A stretch of 64,000 nucleotides of DNA from the NCBI RefSeq assembly GCF_009498035.1, contig NZ_CP034550.1:1674001-1738000 (forward strand). Reading direction: 5' to 3'. Shown piece by piece: positions 42,348 to 51,513 of the stretch. A model generated the notes under the pieces. The model saw only the letters and a list, made by a program, of their open reading frames with translations. It was not told the origin of the DNA and made no database searches. Made by a program: the position numbers and the translations under genes. Numbering within the stretch: position 1 is the stretch's first letter; every line of letters begins with the position of its first letter. The DNA is from Saccharothrix syringae (lineage in GTDB: Bacteria > Actinomycetota > Actinomycetes > Mycobacteriales > Pseudonocardiaceae).

Positions 42348-44537
42348 TCAGATGCCGACCAGCGTGATCCGGGTGTCCTTGGGCACGCGCTGGCCCGCGC
42401 GCACGGACTGGTTGACCACCCGCGCCCGGTCCCGGTTGTTGAACTGCACGTCCACCTTCAGCCCGAGCCTCTCCAGCTCCTCCTTGGCCTCCTGGACCCG
42501 CTTGCCCTCGACCTGCGGCACGGTCACCGCGTTCGACAGGAACACCGTCACCCGCCGGTCGTTGGAGGGCGCGTTCGAGCCCGCCGCCGGGTCGGTGCGC
42601 ACGACCTTGCCGCGGTCCACCGCCTCGGAGAACTCCTCCGGTCCCTCGACGGGCTCGAACCCGGCGCGCTCCAGCTCGCCGAACGCCTCGTCCTTGGACT
42701 TGCCGGTGACGCTGGGCACGGGCCGGGGCTGGGCGCCCTTGCTGAGCACGATCGTCACGGTCGAGCCGATCGGCACCGGCGTGCCGCCCGCCGGGTCGAG
42801 CTTGACCACCTTGCCCTTGGGCACGCGGTCGCTGAACTCCTCCCTGGCCGGGTCGACCTTCGACTGGAGCCCCACCGACGCGATCTCCCGCTCGGCCACC
42901 GCGACCTCGACCCCGGCGTTGACCACCGGTACCACCGGCTTGCCGGTGGACACCACGATCCGCACCAGGTCGCCGCGGGTGAGCTCGGTGCCGCCCGGCG
43001 GGTCGACGCTGATCACCTGGCCCGCGGGCACCGTGTCGCTCTGCTGCGGGGTCCTGGTCCGCTTCAGCGAGGCCGCCTCGACCAGCTCGAAGGCGGTGGC
43101 CTCGTCCTTGCCGACCAGCTCGGGCACCCTGGTGACCTGGCCGACGGAGAACCACCAGGTGGCCACGCCGATCAGCACCGCGGCCACGACCACCACGCTG
43201 AGCCAGGTGATGAACTGGCGCTTGCCGCGCGCCCGCATCTCCTCGTACAGCTGCTCGGGCGTCTTCTTCCGCCGCGCCGGGCGCCGGGGGCGCGGGCGGG
43301 GCCTCGGCGCGGTGAGCGGCGCCTCGGCCGGCGGCACGAGCGCGGCCCGGGGGATCGCCCGGGTGCCCTGCGGGCCCGCCGGGGGCGGCACCAGCGGGTT
43401 CGGGCGGTGCACCGGCACGGTCGGGTCGGCGAAGGCCACGGGCGCGCCCACGCCGACGGGCAGGACCCGCACGGTCTGCTCGGCCGGGCCCGGCGGCGGC
43501 ACCGGCCCGGCGCCCGGCGCGCCGAGGACCACCCGCTGGGTGAGCGGCTCGCCCGTCGGCACCCGCCGGGTCGGCGGCTCGCCGCCGGCGACCCCGGGTT
43601 CCCCCGTCGGCACGCGCCGGGTCGGCGGCTCGCCACCGGGCGCCTGCTCGGCGGGCGGGACCTCGGCGGGCGGCGCGACGGGCACCGGCACGTCCGCGGG
43701 CACCAGCCCGAGCTTCGCCCGGACCGCCTCCACCTCGGACAGGAACGACTCGGCGTCCGCGGGCCGCAGGAACGGCTCGCGGCGGGTGGCCCGGCGCACC
43801 AGCTCCGCGACCTCGGCCGGCACGTCCGGCACCGGCGGCACCTCGTCGTTGACGTGCCGGTAGGCCACCGAGATGGCGTTGTCGCCCACGTAGGGCGGCG
43901 CGCCGGTCAGGACCTCGTAGAGCAGCACGCCCGCCGAGTACACGTCGCTGCGGGCGTCGGTGTTGCCCGTGGTCACCTGTTCGGGTGAGAGGTAGGCGAC
44001 CGTGCCCAGGATCACCGAGTCGCTGGTGACCCCCGCCGTGGACACCGCCCGGACCAGGCCGAAGTCGGCGACCTTCACCACGCCGCCGCGCCCGATCAGC
44101 ACGTTCTCCGGCTTCACGTCCCGGTGCACCAGCTCCGCCCGGTGCGCGGCGGCCAGCGGCGCGAGCACCTTCTCCAGGACCGTCAGCGCGAGCGGCACGT
44201 CCAGCCTGCCGCGCTCGTTGAGCAGGTCGCGCAGGGTGCCGCCCTCGACCAGCTCCATCACCAGGAAGACCCGGTCCTCGTCGACGCCCTGGTCGTGCAC
44301 CTGCACCACGCCGGGGTGGTGCAGCTTGGCCGCGGCCCGCGCCTCGCGCTCGAACCGCGCGACGAACTGCGGGTCCGCGGAGAACCTGGGGTCCATGACC
44401 TTGATGGCCACTTCCCGCTCCAGGCGCGTGTCCACGCCCCGGTAGACGGTGGACATGCCGCCGCGCGCCACCAGGGTGCCGACCCGGTAGCGTTGTTCGA
44501 GCAGCCCGCCGATCACGTTCGTCGCCGACCTTTCCAC
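42348..44537 (-). CDS. pknL: PASTA-domain serine/threonine protein kinase
   Basis: A membrane kinase thought to sense peptidoglycan fragments. The kinase domain (about 15-275) has YRVGTLVARGGMSTVYRG, VAIKVMD (Lys), LVHRDVKPENVLI, VADFGL and APE-like SPEQ. A Pro-rich linker with two copies of GGEPPTRRVPTGEP follows (about 300-320). One membrane helix lies at about 447-467. Four PASTA domains make the C-terminus (VPELVGKD, VPSVTGKS, VPQVEGKR and similar openings). The length of 729 residues suits a PknL/PknB type. Position between aroG and the Rv2175c-like gene gives PknL. GTG 44537 is used. GTG 44516 (MIGGLLEQRY) is equally plausible. Confidence 0.93.
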   Translation of the reverse strand: MERSATNVIGGLLEQRYRVGTLVARGGMSTVYRGVDTRLEREVAIKVMDPRFSADPQFVARFEREARAAAKLHHPGVVQVHDQGVDEDRVFLVMELVEGGTLRDLLNERGRLDVPLALTVLEKVLAPLAAAHRAELVHRDVKPENVLIGRGGVVKVADFGLVRAVSTAGVTSDSVILGTVAYLSPEQVTTGNTDARSDVYSAGVLLYEVLTGAPPYVGDNAISVAYRHVNDEVPPVPDVPAEVAELVRRATRREPFLRPADAESFLSEVEAVRAKLGLVPADVPVPVAPPAEVPPAEQAPGGEPPTRRVPTGEPGVAGGEPPTRRVPTGEPLTQRVVLGAPGAGPVPPPGPAEQTVRVLPVGVGAPVAFADPTVPVHRPNPLVPPPAGPQGTRAIPRAALVPPAEAPLTAPRPRPRPRRPARRKKTPEQLYEEMRARGKRQFITWLSVVVVAAVLIGVATWWFSVGQVTRVPELVGKDEATAFELVEAASLKRTRTPQQSDTVPAGQVISVDPPGGTELTRGDLVRIVVSTGKPVVPVVNAGVEVAVAEREIASVGLQSKVDPAREEFSDRVPKGKVVKLDPAGGTPVPIGSTVTIVLSKGAQPRPVPSVTGKSKDEAFGELERAGFEPVEGPEEFSEAVDRGKVVRTDPAAGSNAPSNDRRVTVFLSNAVTVPQVEGKRVQEAKEELERLGLKVDVQFNNRDRARVVNQSVRAGQRVPKDTRITLVGI

Positions 44538-44713
44538 AGCCGTGGATCGTACGGTGGGTGTTGTTGACCGAGTGCCGTGCGCTGGATGGTCCCACGCGCG
44601 CGTGTGGGATCCGCGTCAAAGCCGCATGAAACCAAGGGTGTCCGCCGGGTAACCCGGCGGTGTACCGCGACCACCCGGTTGGCGCAGGGCATCGTTTCGG
44701 CCGTTGTGGCATC

Positions 44714-45088
44714 GTGACGCACGTGAGTGCGATTCCTGCCGCTGCCGACGTGCTGGCTCCCGACCTGGAGGTCCTGAACCTGCCGGAGGTCGCCGAGCGC
44801 CTCGGCCTGCCGATCAACCGAGTCCACCAGCTGCTGCGCGACGGCCAACTGCTCGCCGAGCGCCGCAACGGTGTGCTCGTCGTCCCCGCCCAGTTCCTCG
44901 CCGCCGGAGGCGTGGTCAAGGGACTGCCTGGCACCATCACGGTGCTGCGCGATTCCGGCTACTCGACCGAAGAGATCCTGCGGTGGCTGTTCACCGAGGA
45001 CGACACGCTGCCGGGCACGCCGATCGAGGCGTTGCGCGGCGACCGCGGTCGCGAGGTCAAGCGGCGGGCGCAGGCCCTGGGCTTCTGA
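44714..45088 (+). CDS. Rv2175c-like DNA-binding protein, likely PknL substrate
   Basis: The roughly 124-residue protein contains a MerR/excisionase-like winged helix (NLPEVAERLGLPINRVHQLL, then VVPAQFLAAGGVVKGLPG) and a C-terminal helix EVKRRAQALGF. It clearly matches the M. tuberculosis Rv2175c type, a DNA-binding protein phosphorylated by PknL. The gene is divergent from pknL, as there. Start is uncertain: GTG 44714 (MTHVSAIPAAADVL) or GTG 44723 (MSAIPAAADVL), neither with a good ribosome binding site. Thr residues in the N-terminal segment could be phosphorylated. Confidence 0.85.
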   Translation: MTHVSAIPAAADVLAPDLEVLNLPEVAERLGLPINRVHQLLRDGQLLAERRNGVLVVPAQFLAAGGVVKGLPGTITVLRDSGYSTEEILRWLFTEDDTLPGTPIEALRGDRGREVKRRAQALGF

Positions 45089-45158
45089 CCGAACCGCACC
45101 ACACCAGGAACAACCGGCCACGTCCGGGCGGCCCTCGGGTCGTCCGGACGTCGTGCTT

Positions 45159-45378
45159 CTCGGGCGACTCGTGTTGCGTTAACAGGACCGGTCGATGCGT
45201 GGGCGATTCGTGTTGCGTTAAGACGGATGGTGGAGGTGTGGGCGATTCGTGTTGCGTCAAGACGGATGGTGGACGCTTGAGCAACTCGTGTTGCGTCAAG
45301 GCGGCCGGTAGGCGCCTGGGCAACTCGTGTTGCGTTAAGGTGGTCGAAAGATGCGTGGGCAATTCGTGTTGCGTTAGT
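45159..45378. repeat. 39-bp tandem array, six cores
   Basis: The core GTGTTGCGTT (or GTGTTGCGTC) recurs at 45171, 45210, 45249, 45288, 45327 and 45366, exactly 39 nt apart. About 15-20 nt around each core (GGGCGATTC or GGGCAACTC before it, AAG after it) are conserved and the rest varies. The array fills the gap between the convergent 3' ends of the Rv2175c-like and crtB genes. Both strands are open through it in a frame (period 13 codons) but no start signal is present, so it is not called as a gene. Confidence 0.85.
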
Positions 45379-45387
45379 CCGGTGCCC

Positions 45388-46275
45388 TCAGCGGCCCGTG
45401 GCGCGGGCGACGAGGGCACGGGCCAGGCCGGGCAGGGCCACGGCCAGCCGGCGCGACGCCGGCACCGCCACCCGCCGGTCCAGCACCCGGTAGTCCGCCG
45501 CCGCGATCTCGTCCAGGATGCCCCGGTACAGCACCAGCGCGGTCCGCACGCACGGCCGCGCCGCCGGGGCGAGCAGCGCCACCCCGCCCTCGGCCTCCCG
45601 GTACACCGCCAGCGTGTGCGCCACGAGGTGCCGCAACGCCCGCCGCACCCGCTGGTCCACCCGCCCGGTGCGCCGGCCCGCCAGCAGCAGCTCCCGGTCG
45701 ACCCCGTGCGCGGCCAGCACGTCCTCGGGCAGGTAGACCCGCCCCCGGTCCAGGTCCTCGCCGACGTCCCGCAGGAAGTTGGTCAGCTGGAACGCCCGGC
45801 CCAGCGCGGCGGCGGACGGCTCGGCCTCCGCGCGCGGCACCACCGTCCCGAGCACCGGCAGCAGCTGCAGCCCGATCACGGCCGCCGAGCCGTGCACGTA
45901 CCGGTCCAGCGCCGCGAAATCCGGGTAGGACCGCACGTGCAGGTCCATCCGCATGGACGCCAGGAAGTCGGCGAACAGCCCGTGGTCGATCGAGTGGCGG
46001 TCCGCGGTGTCGGCCAGGGCCGCCAGCACCGGGTGCCCGGTGGGGTGCCCGGCCAGCTCCTCGGCGAGCTGCTTGCCCAGCAGGTCCAGCTCGGCGGCCG
46101 GGTCCTCGACCTCGCCGCCGTCCACGATCTCGTCCGCCCACCGCGCGAACCCGTACAGCGCGTGCACGGCCGGGCGCCGCGCGGGCGGGAGCAGGCGGGT
46201 GGCCAGGAAGAACGTGCGACCGTGCCGGGCGTTCAGCTCGCGGCAGCGGGCGTACGCCGCGGCGAGGTCCGTCAC
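45388..46275 (-). CDS. crtB: phytoene synthase family protein
   Basis: The enzyme probably joins two geranylgeranyl diphosphates to phytoene. The 295-residue protein has [29 protein letters not shown] (first Asp-rich motif) and [20 protein letters not shown] (second Asp-rich motif with the signature pattern). GTG 46275 overlaps the mptA stop in GTGA, so it is coupled to the mannosyltransferase gene. With crtI and idsA on the same strand it completes a carotenoid set up to lycopene. Squalene or dehydrosqualene synthesis is possible but less likely beside crtI. Confidence 0.88.
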   Translation of the reverse strand: MTDLAAAYARCRELNARHGRTFFLATRLLPPARRPAVHALYGFARWADEIVDGGEVEDPAAELDLLGKQLAEELAGHPTGHPVLAALADTADRHSIDHGLFADFLASMRMDLHVRSYPDFAALDRYVHGSAAVIGLQLLPVLGTVVPRAEAEPSAAALGRAFQLTNFLRDVGEDLDRGRVYLPEDVLAAHGVDRELLLAGRRTGRVDQRVRRALRHLVAHTLAVYREAEGGVALLAPAARPCVRTALVLYRGILDEIAAADYRVLDRRVAVPASRRLAVALPGLARALVARATGR

Positions 46276-47789
46276 GTGTACCTGCCGGACAGCTTCAGCG
46301 GGTCGGGCCTGGTCAGCGTCGCGCACGCCAGCGCGCACACCGCCGTGACCAGCGCCAGGTAGCCCCAGGAGTACAGGGCCGTGTCGCCGTTGGGGAAGGT
46401 GACCAGCAGCAGCCAGGTGGAGAAGAACGCCGCCGCCTTCAGGCCCGTGGTGGTCCAGGCGAAGCCCGCGGCCAGCACCAGCGCCCAGCTGAAGTACCAG
46501 GGCAGCGTGGCCGGGGACAGCAGCGCCACCGCCAGCATGGTGATCGCCGCCCGCCGCACGGCCTCCGCGCCGCCGTCCTCCGCCGCCCGCCACTGCCGCC
46601 ACGCGATGTAGACCAGCAGCAGCGAGCCCAGGCCGCGGGCGACGGTCATGAACCAGGTCGGCTCGACCCGGACGAAGGAGCTGACCACGGTGTGCGCGAA
46701 GTCGCCGACCGCGCTGGGCAGCGACAGCCAGTTCACGATGGTCGAGGACGAGCTGAGCGCGGGCACCCAGCCCAGGTCCAACCCGGACACCAGCGTGGTG
46801 GCCCCGAACACCAGCGCGAACACCGCCACGCCGCCCGCGACGGCCCGGCCCAGCCGCGCGTTGCGCGTGCCGTGCAGCCGCCGCGCCCACACCAGCACCA
46901 GGAACGGCAGCGCGACCACGGCGGTGGCCTTCACCGCGAACGCCAGCGTCACCACGGCCAGGCCGAGGACGTGCCTGCGGTCGAGCACCAGCAGCACGCC
47001 CGCGGCCATCAAGCCCACCATCAGCAGGTCGTTGTGCGCGCCGCCGATGAGGTGCACCAGCATCAGCGGGTTCGCCGCGACCAGCCACAGCGCGGTCGCG
47101 GGCCGCCCGCCCAGGTGCCTGGTCAGGCCGGGCAGCGACCAGCACAGCAGCACCAGGCCGCACGCCAGGGCGAAGCGCATGAGCACCACGCCGCCGATCA
47201 CGCTGGCGCCGGTGGCCCACACGACGCCCTCGGCGAGCATCAGGAACAGCGGCCCGTACGGGGCCGGGGTGTTCTGCCAGACCCAACTGACGTTCTCCGA
47301 CAGCGGGCTCTGCAGCACCGCCGGGCCCACCGAGTAGGGGTCCAGGCCGTTGAGCTTGAGCTGGCCCTGCGCCAGGTAGCTGTAGATGTCCTTGCTGAAC
47401 AGCGGCGGCGCGAACAGCAGCGGCAGCGTCCAGGCCACCACCGCGGTGAGCACGGCGGGGCTGCCGACGTGCCGGTTGCGCACCATCCGGCCCAGCCGGA
47501 CCCACGACCAGATCACCAGGCCCAGGCCGAGGTAGAGCACGGCGGTGGCCAGGTCGTGGCCGTGGCCGTAGCGGATCCAGCTCAGCGAGGTGTCGGCGAT
47601 CAGCGGGTCGTGCTTGAGGACCGCGCCCGCGCCCGTGCCGCCCAGCGCGAGCAGCATGACGCCCGCCACGCCGAGCAGGATGGTGCGGATCGGGATGCCG
47701 CCGGGGTCCGGCCGGTCCCGTTCCGGGGTAGCCGACGACCGCACCGGGTCGACAGGTGCGGCGCTCGATCGGGAGGGGGTCGCGGCCAT
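46272..47789 (-). CDS. mptA: alpha-1,6-mannopyranosyltransferase (GT-C, GT87 type)
   Basis: A membrane enzyme that extends the mannan backbone of lipomannan with polyprenyl-phosphate-mannose. The 505-residue protein has about 12 hydrophobic helices and GT-C features: an early acidic loop and the conserved [14 protein letters not shown] with [10 protein letters not shown] in the first large periplasmic loop. [13 protein letters not shown] follows. Position next to idsA and the pknL block matches Rv2174 (MptA). The paralogue MptB cannot be fully excluded. ATG 47789 (MAATPSRSS) is preferred to ATG 47810. Gene order places it between crtI and crtB, which is unusual. Confidence 0.87.
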   Translation of the reverse strand: MAATPSRSSAAPVDPVRSSATPERDRPDPGGIPIRTILLGVAGVMLLALGGTGAGAVLKHDPLIADTSLSWIRYGHGHDLATAVLYLGLGLVIWSWVRLGRMVRNRHVGSPAVLTAVVAWTLPLLFAPPLFSKDIYSYLAQGQLKLNGLDPYSVGPAVLQSPLSENVSWVWQNTPAPYGPLFLMLAEGVVWATGASVIGGVVLMRFALACGLVLLCWSLPGLTRHLGGRPATALWLVAANPLMLVHLIGGAHNDLLMVGLMAAGVLLVLDRRHVLGLAVVTLAFAVKATAVVALPFLVLVWARRLHGTRNARLGRAVAGGVAVFALVFGATTLVSGLDLGWVPALSSSSTIVNWLSLPSAVGDFAHTVVSSFVRVEPTWFMTVARGLGSLLLVYIAWRQWRAAEDGGAEAVRRAAITMLAVALLSPATLPWYFSWALVLAAGFAWTTTGLKAAAFFSTWLLLVTFPNGDTALYSWGYLALVTAVCALACATLTRPDPLKLSGRYT

Positions 47790-47962
47790 CGCCGGAACAT
47801 CGTCGCACAACGGCGGGGCGCGCCGGCACGTGATGGGCCGGTCCGGTGTCGTCGTCGCGGCGTCCCGGGGGATCGTCGCACGGCGGCCTCACCCGGGCGA
47901 GTGACCACATGGAGTATTCGCGGTGCGCGCGACCGCCGGTTCGGCCCGGCCGAACGACCAGG

Positions 47963-49456
47963 TCAGCGCCTGGTGCGCGACCGGCGCCCGACCACCGGCC
48001 GGCGGGCCGCCGCGCCGACCGCGCCGGTGATCCGCTGGGCGGCGAGCCGGCCGGAGACCAGCACCGGCGGCACGCCCACGCCCGGCGTGGTGCCGCAGCC
48101 GGCGAGCACCGCGTTGTCCAGCACGAGGTTGCGCGGCCGGAACGGGCCGGTCTGGGCGAAGGTGTGGGCGGCGGAGAACGGGGTGCCCGCGGCCAGGCCG
48201 CGCGCGGCCCAGTCGCGCGGCGTGACCAGCCGCTCCACCTCGATCGCGGACCCGAACCCGGTCAGGCCGCGCGCCTCCAGCGTGCGCACCAGCTCCTCGC
48301 GGTAGGCGGGGCCGACGCGTTCCCAGTCGATGGCCGAGGTGCGCAGGTTCGGCGCGGGCGCCAGCACGAACAGGCCCTGCCCGGGCGGGGCGGTGACCAG
48401 CAGCGACGGGTCGCTCATCAGCGTGCCGCGGCGGGTCAGCTCGTCGAAGGTCCGCCGCCACGCGGCGCCGAAGAAGACGGTGTGGTGGGCCAGCTCGGGC
48501 CAGGTGCGCGTCACCCCGGCGTGCAGCACGACCGCGGACGGCGACCAGGTGATCGGCAGCGGTCGGCGCGGGCGGTGGCCGAGCAGGCGGTAGGAGGTCG
48601 GCAGGTCCGGGGTGAGCACCACCGCGTCGCACGGGATGCGCTCGCCCCGGGCGGTGCGCACGGCGGTGACCCGGCCGCCGATCCGCTCCAGCCACGCCAC
48701 CCGCGTCCGGTAGCGGAACTCGGCCCCGGCGTCCTGCGCGGCGGCCGCCAGGGCGTCCGGCAGCGCGCGCATCCCGCCCTCGGGGTGGTAGACGCCCGCG
48801 ACGGTGTCCATGTAGGCGATCACGGCGTAGGCGGCCAGCGCCCGGTGCGGCGGCACCCCCGCGTACAGCGACTGGAAGGTGAACACCCGCCGCAGGCGCT
48901 CGTCGGAGAGGAAGCGCGCCACCGACGGTTCGAGCCGGGCGAACCCGCGCAGCGCGGCCAGCTCCGCCAGCCGGGGCGTGAGCAGGTCCAGGGGCGAGTC
49001 GAAGTTCGCGCCGATGAACGCGTCCCGCTCCACCCGGTACAGCCGGGTCAGCCAGCGGCGCAGCTCCCGGTACCCGGCGGCCTCGCGGGGACCGGCGAAC
49101 CGGCGCACCTCGGCCTCCATCGCCCCGGCGTCGGCGTGCACGTCCAGCGTGCTGCCGTCGGCGAAGCGGGCCCGGTAGGCGGGGTCGACGGGCCGCAGGT
49201 CGAGCCGGTCGCCCAGCGACTCGCCGACCGCGTGCAGCGCCTCGTCCACCAGCTCCGGCATGGTCAGCACGGTCGGGCCGGTGTCGAACCGGTAGCCGCC
49301 CAGGTCGAGTCGCCCGGCCCGGCCGCCGGGCACGGCGTCCCGCTCGACCACGGTGACCCGCCTGCCCGCGCCGAGCAGGTGCAGCGCCGCGGACAGCCCC
49401 GCCAGCCCCGCACCGACCACGACCACGTGGTCGGTGCGACCCGTGACCACGCGCAT
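47963..49456 (-). CDS. crtI: phytoene desaturase (CrtI type)
   Basis: An FAD enzyme that introduces double bonds into phytoene. The 497-residue protein starts with the dinucleotide-binding fold [20 protein letters not shown] and [21 protein letters not shown]. It ends with the CrtI-type [20 protein letters not shown] segment. A Tyr-rich middle ([20 protein letters not shown]) is typical. The ATG at 49456 lies only 2 nt after the idsA stop codon, so the two form one transcript. The number of desaturation steps, and so the final carotenoid, cannot be read. Confidence 0.9.
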   Translation of the reverse strand: MRVVTGRTDHVVVVGAGLAGLSAALHLLGAGRRVTVVERDAVPGGRAGRLDLGGYRFDTGPTVLTMPELVDEALHAVGESLGDRLDLRPVDPAYRARFADGSTLDVHADAGAMEAEVRRFAGPREAAGYRELRRWLTRLYRVERDAFIGANFDSPLDLLTPRLAELAALRGFARLEPSVARFLSDERLRRVFTFQSLYAGVPPHRALAAYAVIAYMDTVAGVYHPEGGMRALPDALAAAAQDAGAEFRYRTRVAWLERIGGRVTAVRTARGERIPCDAVVLTPDLPTSYRLLGHRPRRPLPITWSPSAVVLHAGVTRTWPELAHHTVFFGAAWRRTFDELTRRGTLMSDPSLLVTAPPGQGLFVLAPAPNLRTSAIDWERVGPAYREELVRTLEARGLTGFGSAIEVERLVTPRDWAARGLAAGTPFSAAHTFAQTGPFRPRNLVLDNAVLAGCGTTPGVGVPPVLVSGRLAAQRITGAVGAAARRPVVGRRSRTRR

Positions 49457-49458
49457 CG

Positions 49459-50526
49459 TCAGTAGGTCCGCTTCGTGGCGCTGATCGCCAGCTCGGCCAG
49501 CCGATCGGCCGCCGGTTCGGCCACCGGTGCCCGGTCCAGCGCCCGCAGCGCCGACTCGGTCAGCTCGCCGATCCGCTCCTCCACCGCGGCCACCGCGCCG
49601 ACCCGCTCCAGCTGGTCCCGGGCCACGGCGACCGTCGCCTCGTCCAGGTCGGGGCGGCCCAGCGCGTCGTGCAGCACGTCCGCGCCGTACTCCATGCCCA
49701 GCGCCACCAGCAGCGTCCGCTTGCCCTCGCGCAGGTCGTCGCCCGCGGGCTTGCCGGTCACCGCCGGGTCGCCGAACACGCCGAGCAGGTCGTCGCGCAG
49801 CTGGAACGCCACGCCGATGTCGGCGCCGAACGAGCGCAGCCCGGCCACCAGCTCCGGCGAGCCCGCGCCGATGGCCGCGCCCATGTGCAGCGGCCGTTCC
49901 ACGGTGTACGCGGCGGTCTTGAGCCGGTCGATGCGCAGCGCCGCGTCCGGCGAGGCGTCCCCGCGGGCCTGGGTGAGCACGTCGAGGTACTGGCCGGCCA
50001 GCATCTCGGTCCGCATGTCCCGCCACGGCAGGCTCAGCCGCTGCAGCGCGTCGGTGGGCAGCCCGGCCGCGAACAGCATGTCGTCGGCCCAGGCCAGGGC
50101 CACGTCGCCGATCAGCACGGCCGCGGCCAGGCCGAACCGCTCGGGTGCGCCCAGCCAGCCGCGCTCGCGGTGGTCGCGGGCGAACCGGACGTGCACGGTC
50201 GGCCTGCCGCGGCGGGTCTCGGAGGCGTCCATCAGGTCGTCGTGCACCAGGGCGCACGCCTGGATCAGCTCCAGCGAGCTGACCGCGGTGAGCACGGCGC
50301 CCGCCAGCTCGTCGTCCGGGTCGCCGCCAGCCGCGCGCCAGCCCCACCAGGCGAACGTGGGCCGGATCCGCTTGCCGCCGCCGAGGACGAAGTCGGCCAG
50401 CGCGTCCACGGCCCCGGTGAAGTTGCCCTCCATGCGCTCGCCCAGCGCCCGGCGGTCGGCGAGGTAGCCGGCCAGCGCGGTGTCGACGTGCTTGGGCAGT
50501 TCGAGGTCCAGTGGGTGGGGCGGCAC
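49459..50526 (-). CDS. idsA: polyprenyl (geranylgeranyl) diphosphate synthase
   Basis: The enzyme condenses isopentenyl diphosphate with allylic diphosphates. The 355-residue protein has GGGKRIRPTF, the first Asp-rich motif VHDDLMDASETRRG, and the second FQLRDDLLGVFGD. Two aromatic-free residues precede the first motif (QACALVHDD), which favours a C20 product. GTG 50526 is chosen because GAGGTGA lies upstream. It is the first gene of idsA-crtI-mptA-crtB and would supply the C20 precursor to crtB. The counterpart of M. tuberculosis is Rv2173 (idsA2). Confidence 0.9.
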   Translation of the reverse strand: MPPHPLDLELPKHVDTALAGYLADRRALGERMEGNFTGAVDALADFVLGGGKRIRPTFAWWGWRAAGGDPDDELAGAVLTAVSSLELIQACALVHDDLMDASETRRGRPTVHVRFARDHRERGWLGAPERFGLAAAVLIGDVALAWADDMLFAAGLPTDALQRLSLPWRDMRTEMLAGQYLDVLTQARGDASPDAALRIDRLKTAAYTVERPLHMGAAIGAGSPELVAGLRSFGADIGVAFQLRDDLLGVFGDPAVTGKPAGDDLREGKRTLLVALGMEYGADVLHDALGRPDLDEATVAVARDQLERVGAVAAVEERIGELTESALRALDRAPVAEPAADRLAELAISATKRTY

Positions 50527-50616
50527 GGGTCTATCGTCACCTCTGCGCCGTGCGGCCGCCCAACCGGGGGGTGGTCCACCTACCGGAAGGCTTGTCCCAC
50601 CCGGCGGGCGTGGCTC

Positions 50617-50622
50617 TAGGCT
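50617..50622 (+). promoter_or_regulatory. candidate -10 box, leaderless metF
   Basis: TAGGCT lies 6 nt before the ATG at 50629. Confidence 0.5.
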
Positions 50623-50628
50623 GGTCGC

Positions 50629-51513
50629 ATGACGTCGGTCGTCGAACGCCTCAGCGGGGACAAGCCCGTGTTCTCCGTCGAGTTCTTCCCGCCGCGCGAC
50701 CCGGCGGACGAGGCCGTGCTGTGGCGCGCGATCCGCGAGCTGGAACCGCTCGACCCGGCGTTCGTGTCCATCACCTACGGCGCGGGCGGCTCCACGCGCG
50801 ACCGGACCATCCGCACCACCGGGCGCGTGGTGCAGGAGACCACGCTGGTGCCGATGGCGCACCTGACCGCGGTGGACCACTCGGTGGCCGAGCTGCGCAA
50901 CGTGATCGGCTGGTACGCGGCGGTGGGGGTGCGCAACATCCTCGCGGTCCGCGGCGACCCGCCCGGCGACGTCAACGGCGAGTGGGTGCGCCACCCCGAA
51001 GGGCTGAACTACGCCGAGGAGCTGGTCCGGCTCTGCCGCGAGCTGGGCGACTTCTGCGTGGGCGTCGCGGCGTTCCCCTACGGCCACCCGCGGTCGGCGG
51101 ACCTGGACGAGGACACCAGGTACCTGGTGCGCAAGCTGCGGGCGGGCGCGGACTTCGCGATCGCCCAGCTGTTCCTCGACGCCGACGACTTCCTGCGGCT
51201 GCGCGACCGGGTGGCGGCGGTGGGCTGCGACACCGTGCTGCTGCCCGGCCTGATGCCGCTGACCACGCGCCGGACGCTGGCCAAGACGGTGGAGCTGTCG
51301 GGCGCGCCGGTGCCCGCCGCGGTGGCGCGCAGGCTGGAGCCGTTCCTGGACGACCCGGTGGCGTTCCGGGCGGAGGGCGTGGACCTGGTGACGGAGATGG
51401 GGCAGCGGCTGCTCGCCGAGGGCGTGCCCGCGCTGCACTTCTACACGTTCAACCGGTCGAAGGCGACGCGCGAGGTGGTCGGTCGGCTGGGCCTGGTGCC
51501 CGCTCGCGCGTGA
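50629..51513 (+). CDS. metF: methylenetetrahydrofolate reductase
   Basis: The FAD enzyme makes 5-methyltetrahydrofolate for methionine synthesis. The 294-residue protein has SVEFFPPRDPADEA, FVSITYGAGGSTRDRT, ILAVRGDPP and GVAAFPYGHP, all diagnostic, plus AIAQLFLDADDFLRL and the C-terminal HFYTFNRSKATREV. The M. tuberculosis gene at this position (Rv2172c) belongs to the same fold. Start fits a leaderless transcript divergent from idsA. The last 65 nt overlap the 3' end of the convergent hydrolase gene, so RNA-RNA pairing of the two transcripts is possible. Confidence 0.94.
   Translation: MTSVVERLSGDKPVFSVEFFPPRDPADEAVLWRAIRELEPLDPAFVSITYGAGGSTRDRTIRTTGRVVQETTLVPMAHLTAVDHSVAELRNVIGWYAAVGVRNILAVRGDPPGDVNGEWVRHPEGLNYAEELVRLCRELGDFCVGVAAFPYGHPRSADLDEDTRYLVRKLRAGADFAIAQLFLDADDFLRLRDRVAAVGCDTVLLPGLMPLTTRRTLAKTVELSGAPVPAAVARRLEPFLDDPVAFRAEGVDLVTEMGQRLLAEGVPALHFYTFNRSKATREVVGRLGLVPARA

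Noticed and set aside
45159..45378. CRISPR array
   Set aside because: The units are 39 nt with cores only about 16-20 nt conserved and related spacer sequence; there are no unique spacers and no cas genes nearby.
45165..45378. Gene for a Cys-rich repeat peptide (DSCCVK units) on the plus strand
   Set aside because: The frame has no start codon with a ribosome binding site and simply follows the 39-nt period. The opposite strand is open as well, which argues for a noncoding repeat.
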